A DNA stretch of 9,098 nucleotides, from assembly GCA_030612095.1 (NCBI GenBank), contig JAUWOO010000069.1:1-9098 (forward strand). The letters are read 5' to 3'. The notes below the pieces were generated by a model. That model was given only the letters and a program-made list of their open reading frames with translations, had not been told where the DNA came from and searched no databases. Numbering within the stretch: position 1 is the stretch's first letter; each line of letters opens with the position of its first letter. This DNA is from Thermoplasmatota archaeon. Its GTDB lineage: Archaea; Thermoplasmatota; E2; DHVEG-1. A program made the position numbers and the translations under genes. This document shows, piece by piece, positions 6,534 to 9,098 of this stretch.

Positions 6534-7105
6534 TTTTTCACCCCTACTTCACTTAAAAGTGTTTTGATTTCCTCTCGAATCAGTTCCTTGTCTTGATTGC
6601 TTATTATCACCCCTGCGGTATGAATGGGACTATGAAAATTGATAGCGTTACGGTTAACAAGAGTCTTGAATGATTGTTCGCTTTCTTTGTCTTCATTGGG
6701 GAGTACCCCTATGCCCATAAGACTGGGATACCGTTCATAGCGAGATTTATGATGAACCTCTCCATCGATTTTGATGAAAAATGGCATAACCAATGGAATC
6801 AGCCGGTCGACTGCTTTTTTAAGTTCAGACGAATACCCTCCAAAGGTAACTGGAGTGAGAAAAATCAATAAGTCACTTTGAATCGTCTCTTTTGCTATAT
6901 CACGTTCAACATCATCAATAACACAGATGCCTGGTGTTTGAACCCAACATTTAAAACAACCATAACAACTGCCGATTTTTAGATCACGAAGGACTCGTGA
7001 ATTAACCTTCCATCCAATGTTTTTAAATTCATCAATAATAACATCATGTACGATTTTTAATGTGAAGTTTTCTTCTGTTGAACCATCTAATATTAATGCT
7101 TTCAT
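6530..7105 (-). CDS. NADPH-dependent FMN reductase / iron-sulfur-flavoprotein-like
   Basis: The product is 191 residues with a flavodoxin-like fold. The N-terminal loop is LILDGSTEENFT (4-15). A cysteine cluster follows strand 2: C47-Y-G-C50-F-K-C53 and C61 (CWVQTPGICVIDD). The third block is FLTPVTFGGYSSELKKAVDRL (82-102). Iron-sulfur flavoproteins of the Isf type use a compact four-cysteine motif to hold a 4Fe-4S cluster beside FMN. Many FMN reductases have the same Cys pattern without proven cluster binding, so the cofactor is uncertain. The ATG at 7105 has AAGGTGA (7115-7121) 9 bases upstream. The last codon overlaps the next gene by ATGA, so the two are co-translated. A role in oxidant defence or electron bifurcation is only a guess. 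Confidence 0.85.
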   Translation of the reverse strand: MKALILDGSTEENFTLKIVHDVIIDEFKNIGWKVNSRVLRDLKIGSCYGCFKCWVQTPGICVIDDVERDIAKETIQSDLLIFLTPVTFGGYSSELKKAVDRLIPLVMPFFIKIDGEVHHKSRYERYPSLMGIGVLPNEDKESEQSFKTLVNRNAINFHSPIHTAGVIISNQDKELIREEIKTLLSEVGVKK

Positions 7106-7146
7106 AGTATACTTTCACCTTAGTCTATCTAGTGATAATGGCGCTA

Positions 7147-7157
7147 AGATATTTTAG
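7147..7157 (-). promoter_or_regulatory. TATA box for the FMN-reductase operon
   Basis: Minus-strand CTAAAATATCT is centred about 47 bases before ATG 7105. Predicted transcription start near 7127 gives a 22-base leader that carries AAGGTGA. This is a well-formed archaeal promoter with leader. Confidence 0.48.
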
Positions 7158-7268
7158 ACTTTGGAAAATAATGTCTTTTATCCATCTGACAAATACTGCA
7201 TTTCGATTCGTATAAAGTTGTCAAAAATAGGTCATGGAAATTATTTTCAAGCCGCTGGTGGGAGTTGA

Positions 7269-7276
7269 TATAAAAG
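7269..7276 (+). promoter_or_regulatory. TATA box before the tRNA remnant
   Basis: TATAAAAG predicts a start near 7298, about 10 bases before the tRNA-like sequence at 7308, as expected of a tRNA promoter. Its survival favours an internally shortened tRNA gene over a chance 3'-half copy. Confidence 0.45.
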
Positions 7277-7307
7277 TATAGATTAGTACCTTTTTTTCTA
7301 AATTCAT

Positions 7308-7357
7308 GCTTCTGGCCTTTCGAGCCAGCTACTCGGGTTCGAATCCCGTCAGAAGCA
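7308..7357 (+). pseudogene. tRNA-Glu(UUC) remnant lacking the D-arm
   Basis: Fifty bases carry the 3' half of a tRNA. The anticodon arm is CTGGC-CTTTCGA-GCCAG (7312-7328) with U33 and anticodon UUC. A 4-base variable loop follows. The T-arm is TCGGG-TTCGAAT-CCCGT, whose outer pair is a T-T mismatch, and the 3' acceptor strand is CAGAAGC with discriminator A73. No CCA is encoded. The sequence closely resembles archaeal tRNA-Glu from the anticodon arm onward. GCTTCTG at 7308-7314 is the exact complement of the acceptor strand but shares its last bases with the anticodon stem, so both cannot pair at once. The whole D-arm is missing. Two histories fit: a deletion between CTG repeats inside a tRNA gene, or a duplicated 3' half left as the far attachment site of an integrated element. 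It should not work as a tRNA. Confidence 0.75.
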
Positions 7358-7480
7358 CTCCTTATAATTAAGATAATCAACCAGCCATATTTCAAGAAAG
7401 GAACTAAGATTGATTTGTTGTTTTTTGGCTTGAGTTATTATTTTCCTATCGATGCTGAGTGTTAGTTTTTGTTTAGGCAT
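7349..7480 (-). CDS. Ribbon-helix-helix (CopG/antitoxin-type) DNA-binding protein
   Basis: An ATG at 7480 on the minus strand opens 43 codons ending in TGA at 7349-7351. The product begins MPKQKLTLSIDRKIITQAKK. Then come INLSSFLEIWLV and DYLNYKECF. The layout is a beta strand (KLTLSI, 5-10), helix A (DRKIITQAKKQQ), the turn IN-L-S, and helix B (SSFLEIWLVDYL). That is the minimal ribbon-helix-helix fold, which dimerises and puts its strand in the DNA major groove. Type II antitoxins and small archaeal repressors share it. No toxin gene is adjacent. A TATA-like element about 25 bases upstream predicts a leaderless transcript, and two 11-bp direct repeats lie in the promoter. The last codons and stop lie antisense within the tRNA remnant's 3' end. 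Confidence 0.68.
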   Translation of the reverse strand: MPKQKLTLSIDRKIITQAKKQQINLSSFLEIWLVDYLNYKECF

Positions 7481-7497
7481 AGTATAGGTAAGGGTTG

Positions 7498-7537
7498 TTA
7501 GAATATAATGTTAATAGTTAGCATGATTAGAATATAA
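7498..7537. repeat. Two 11-bp direct repeats upstream of the RHH gene
   Basis: TTAGAATATAA occurs at 7498-7508 and again at 7527-7537, 29 bases apart, in the short gap before the RHH start. One copy overlaps the TATA element. RHH repressors often bind short repeats in their own promoters, so an autoregulatory operator is plausible. Confidence 0.4.
7501..7509 (-). promoter_or_regulatory. TATA box for the ribbon-helix-helix gene
   Basis: Minus-strand ATTATATTC is centred about 25 bases before ATG 7480, so the transcript would start at or next to the start codon. It overlaps one copy of an 11-bp direct repeat. Confidence 0.42.
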
Positions 7538-7550
7538 AAAAAGAAGGGAG
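7533..7550 (-). terminator. T-rich tract after the caspase-like gene
   Basis: In the direction of the caspase-like mRNA the sequence after the stop is pyrimidine-rich and holds seven consecutive T (7536-7542). No stem is evident. It fits a U-tract archaeal terminator. Confidence 0.4.
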
Positions 7551-7559
7551 AAAGAGGTT

Positions 7560-8888
7560 TTATGGGAATGGAAGCATTGGTCCAGAAAATTGGTCAACAT
7601 AGAAAGGATCTATGCTAAGGCCCACGTATTGGGATGCCCAATCTTGCATTCCTAGTACAGCATATGTAGCATCATCCTCAAAATTATCAAAATTTTGATT
7701 GCCCCATCCATCCATTTGATAATAGGTAAAGACGCCATTTTCCATCGAACCATCACCATCGTAGGAATATTTAGTGTTGCTTGCAAATGCACCGACTCTG
7801 TTGGTCTCCACTAATCCTTGGAATCCTCCAATTTGACAGGCATCAAAAGCAAAGTAGATGTGTTGGCTCTCTGCCATGTCGAAAAATGATTCGAAATAGC
7901 CATGTGTCATGTAATATAGGTCATGTGATATGATACATGATCCATAATTACGATATTTAGCTCCATGTCCAGAATATGTTAAAACAACATAATCATCTCC
8001 ATCTTCAGCAGCTAATAAATCGTAAAGTGCATCTTCAATATTATTCGCTGTAGCTTGATTATCTTTTAGAATTGTAATACTGTAACCTTGTAAAAAACTC
8101 TTCCAATCATCAGCATCATCATCACAATAAGTTAAGTCATTTGCGGTTCCTTTATAATCTGAGATACCAATAATCAGGGCATGTTTACGAACAACACCAT
8201 CACCACCACTGCTACCACTTGATACGGTTACTGCTTTTGATGCCATGCCCGTTGCCCCTTCGCTATCTGTAACAGTTAGGCTAACAGTGTAGGTATCATC
8301 TGAACTATAGGCATGTGATGGGTTTTGTGCTGTTGATGTAGTGCCATCGCCAAAGTTCCAACTCCAGCTGACGATTGTACCATCTGAATCAGTGCTTGTA
8401 TCAGTGAAATCAACTGTTAAATCAGATGTACTATAGGTGAAATCTGCTGTTGGTGGAATATTAGTTGAACCGCCATTACCTACTGCTACAGTTACAGTAT
8501 CTGTAACTCCCCTTGCGGAAGCTTGAATCGTGTGAGAATCATCACTATATTGAGTTGTATCCCAAATATAGCTATCACCACTTCCAACTGCTGCTCCATC
8601 AATCGTAATAGAAGGATTATAACTTGAATTAATTGTTATTTCAACAAGACCATTCACAGTTTCACCATCACTTGGATTAGTAATTGTTACATAAGCCCCT
8701 GGTTTACCTCTTGAATTTGGAGCTTTTACCAAACCATTTTTTGTATAAATAGGAATTACATCTCTATTTTCTTTATATTTCCTCTCCTTAAATGTTGCCA
8801 TGTCATCTGCTTGACCTATGAGACTTGGTATCATACTACAGACAAGCATGATTGCTATTATGCCTATCAAAAATTTTTTCGTGTTCAT
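7560..8888 (-). CDS. Secreted caspase-like (peptidase C14) protein with Ig-like and PKD domains
   Basis: The product is 442 residues. A signal peptide (MNTKKFLIG, then a hydrophobic core to about 24) probably cleaves near GQA (25-27). Residues 66-136 form an Ig-like beta domain (ITNPSDGETVNG...). Residues 145-222 are a PKD domain with WNFGDGTTS (177-185) and YTVSLTVTDSEG (200-211). A Gly/Ser linker leads to a caspase-fold domain (235-442): HALIIGISDY (236-245), catalytic His in YSGHGA (H308) and catalytic Cys in FDACQIGG (C351). The His-Cys dyad is complete, so a cysteine endopeptidase is expected; cleavage specificity is unknown. PKD and Ig domains usually bind surface polymers or other proteins. 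It would act outside the cell, unlike intracellular metacaspases. The C-terminus (QFSGPMLPFP) has no clear anchor. ATG 8888 has GGGAG about 11 bases upstream. Confidence 0.88.
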   Translation of the reverse strand: MNTKKFLIGIIAIMLVCSMIPSLIGQADDMATFKERKYKENRDVIPIYTKNGLVKAPNSRGKPGAYVTITNPSDGETVNGLVEITINSSYNPSITIDGAAVGSGDSYIWDTTQYSDDSHTIQASARGVTDTVTVAVGNGGSTNIPPTADFTYSTSDLTVDFTDTSTDSDGTIVSWSWNFGDGTTSTAQNPSHAYSSDDTYTVSLTVTDSEGATGMASKAVTVSSGSSGGDGVVRKHALIIGISDYKGTANDLTYCDDDADDWKSFLQGYSITILKDNQATANNIEDALYDLLAAEDGDDYVVLTYSGHGAKYRNYGSCIISHDLYYMTHGYFESFFDMAESQHIYFAFDACQIGGFQGLVETNRVGAFASNTKYSYDGDGSMENGVFTYYQMDGWGNQNFDNFEDDATYAVLGMQDWASQYVGLSIDPFYVDQFSGPMLPFP

Positions 8889-8933
8889 TTTCTACATTCT
8901 CCCTTAAATTGATAATAATTAATATCTCCAAAC

Positions 8934-8943
8934 CTATATAAGA
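8934..8943 (-). promoter_or_regulatory. TATA box for the caspase-like gene
   Basis: Minus-strand CTTATATAGG is centred about 50 bases before ATG 8888. Predicted start near 8913 gives a leader of about 25 bases carrying AAGGGAG. Confidence 0.48.
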
Positions 8944-9026
8944 GTTACTATTAAATCGAGCCCATCCAATAAATCCAACAGATAGATTTTAACACCATTT
9001 TTTTTAATGACCGGCGGACATTTTCA

Positions 9027-9036
9027 AATTTAAATA
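9027..9036 (+). promoter_or_regulatory. Possible TATA box pointing out of the right edge
   Basis: AATTTAAATA could drive a plus-strand gene beginning near 9057. No start codon with a usable frame is seen in the last 45 bases, though one frame from 9050 stays open to the edge. The 210 bases after the caspase start otherwise hold no gene I can support. Confidence 0.25.
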
Positions 9037-9098
9037 ACAGATTTTTTTAGATGATCATGACATCCACAAACTGGTAGCAAGAAATGACCAGGCTGGGA

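Noticed and set aside
6674..6871. Plus-strand 65-residue ORF
   Set aside because: Antisense to the FMN reductase, which carries family motifs.
7308..7357. Functional split or permuted tRNA
   Set aside because: No 5' half, intron-like bulge-helix-bulge or pairing leader is visible within the window; deletion or an attachment-site copy is simpler.
7144..7395. Minus-strand 83-residue ORF containing SASDGIRTRVAGSKG
   Set aside because: This peptide is the well-known false translation of the antisense of a tRNA T-arm and anticodon arm. It covers the tRNA remnant and has no ribosome-binding site.
9050..9098. Start of a plus-strand gene, or end of a minus-strand gene, at the right edge
   Set aside because: A plus frame is open but has no start codon, and a short minus frame (22 codons to TAA) has no recognisable motif; too little sequence to call.

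Overview
The window looks archaeal. It encodes an unmistakable TATA-binding protein. Most genes have an AT-rich TATA-like element about 25-35 bases before the start codon or a short leader, several transcripts would be leaderless or nearly so, and GTG and TTG starts occur. The DNA is AT-rich. A secreted Ig/PKD/caspase-type protein, an archaeal sulfotransferase and flavodoxin-fold oxidoreductases would fit a euryarchaeal or Thermoplasmatota-like lineage, but that placement is inference.

Layout, left to right. At the left edge is the N-terminus of a tyrosine recombinase/integrase (minus strand, cut by the window), then a small acidic ORF and a 43-residue zinc-ribbon microprotein. A minus-strand pair follows: a PAPS-type sulfotransferase and, downstream of it, an ASCH/PUA-fold protein. 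Divergent from the sulfotransferase is an extended SDR (NAD(P)-dependent epimerase/dehydratase type). Next come the TATA-binding protein and an SGNH hydrolase, both on the plus strand, then a flavodoxin (plus) facing a minus-strand pair of flavodoxin-fold oxidoreductases joined by an ATGA overlap. Beyond these lie a damaged tRNA-Glu(UUC) with no D-arm, a 43-residue ribbon-helix-helix protein whose stop codon lies inside the tRNA remnant, and a secreted caspase-like protein with Ig-like and PKD domains.

Several genes are visible only on close reading: the integrase fragment, the zinc ribbon, the ribbon-helix-helix protein, and the true 5' ends of two damaged genes. The SGNH hydrolase has its catalytic GDS block upstream of any usable in-frame start, so one extra base seems to separate the start from the body. 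The second flavodoxin-fold reductase has its P-loop upstream of an in-frame TAA. Together with the shortened tRNA, these three lesions between about 4.4 and 7.4 kb suggest a decaying region or consensus errors in the assembly.

The integrase fragment at one side and the tRNA 3' half at the other fit the remains of an integrated element, with the RHH and caspase genes on the chromosomal side. An internal deletion of the tRNA gene is an equally good explanation of the tRNA remnant. No CRISPR array, insertion sequence or rRNA is visible.
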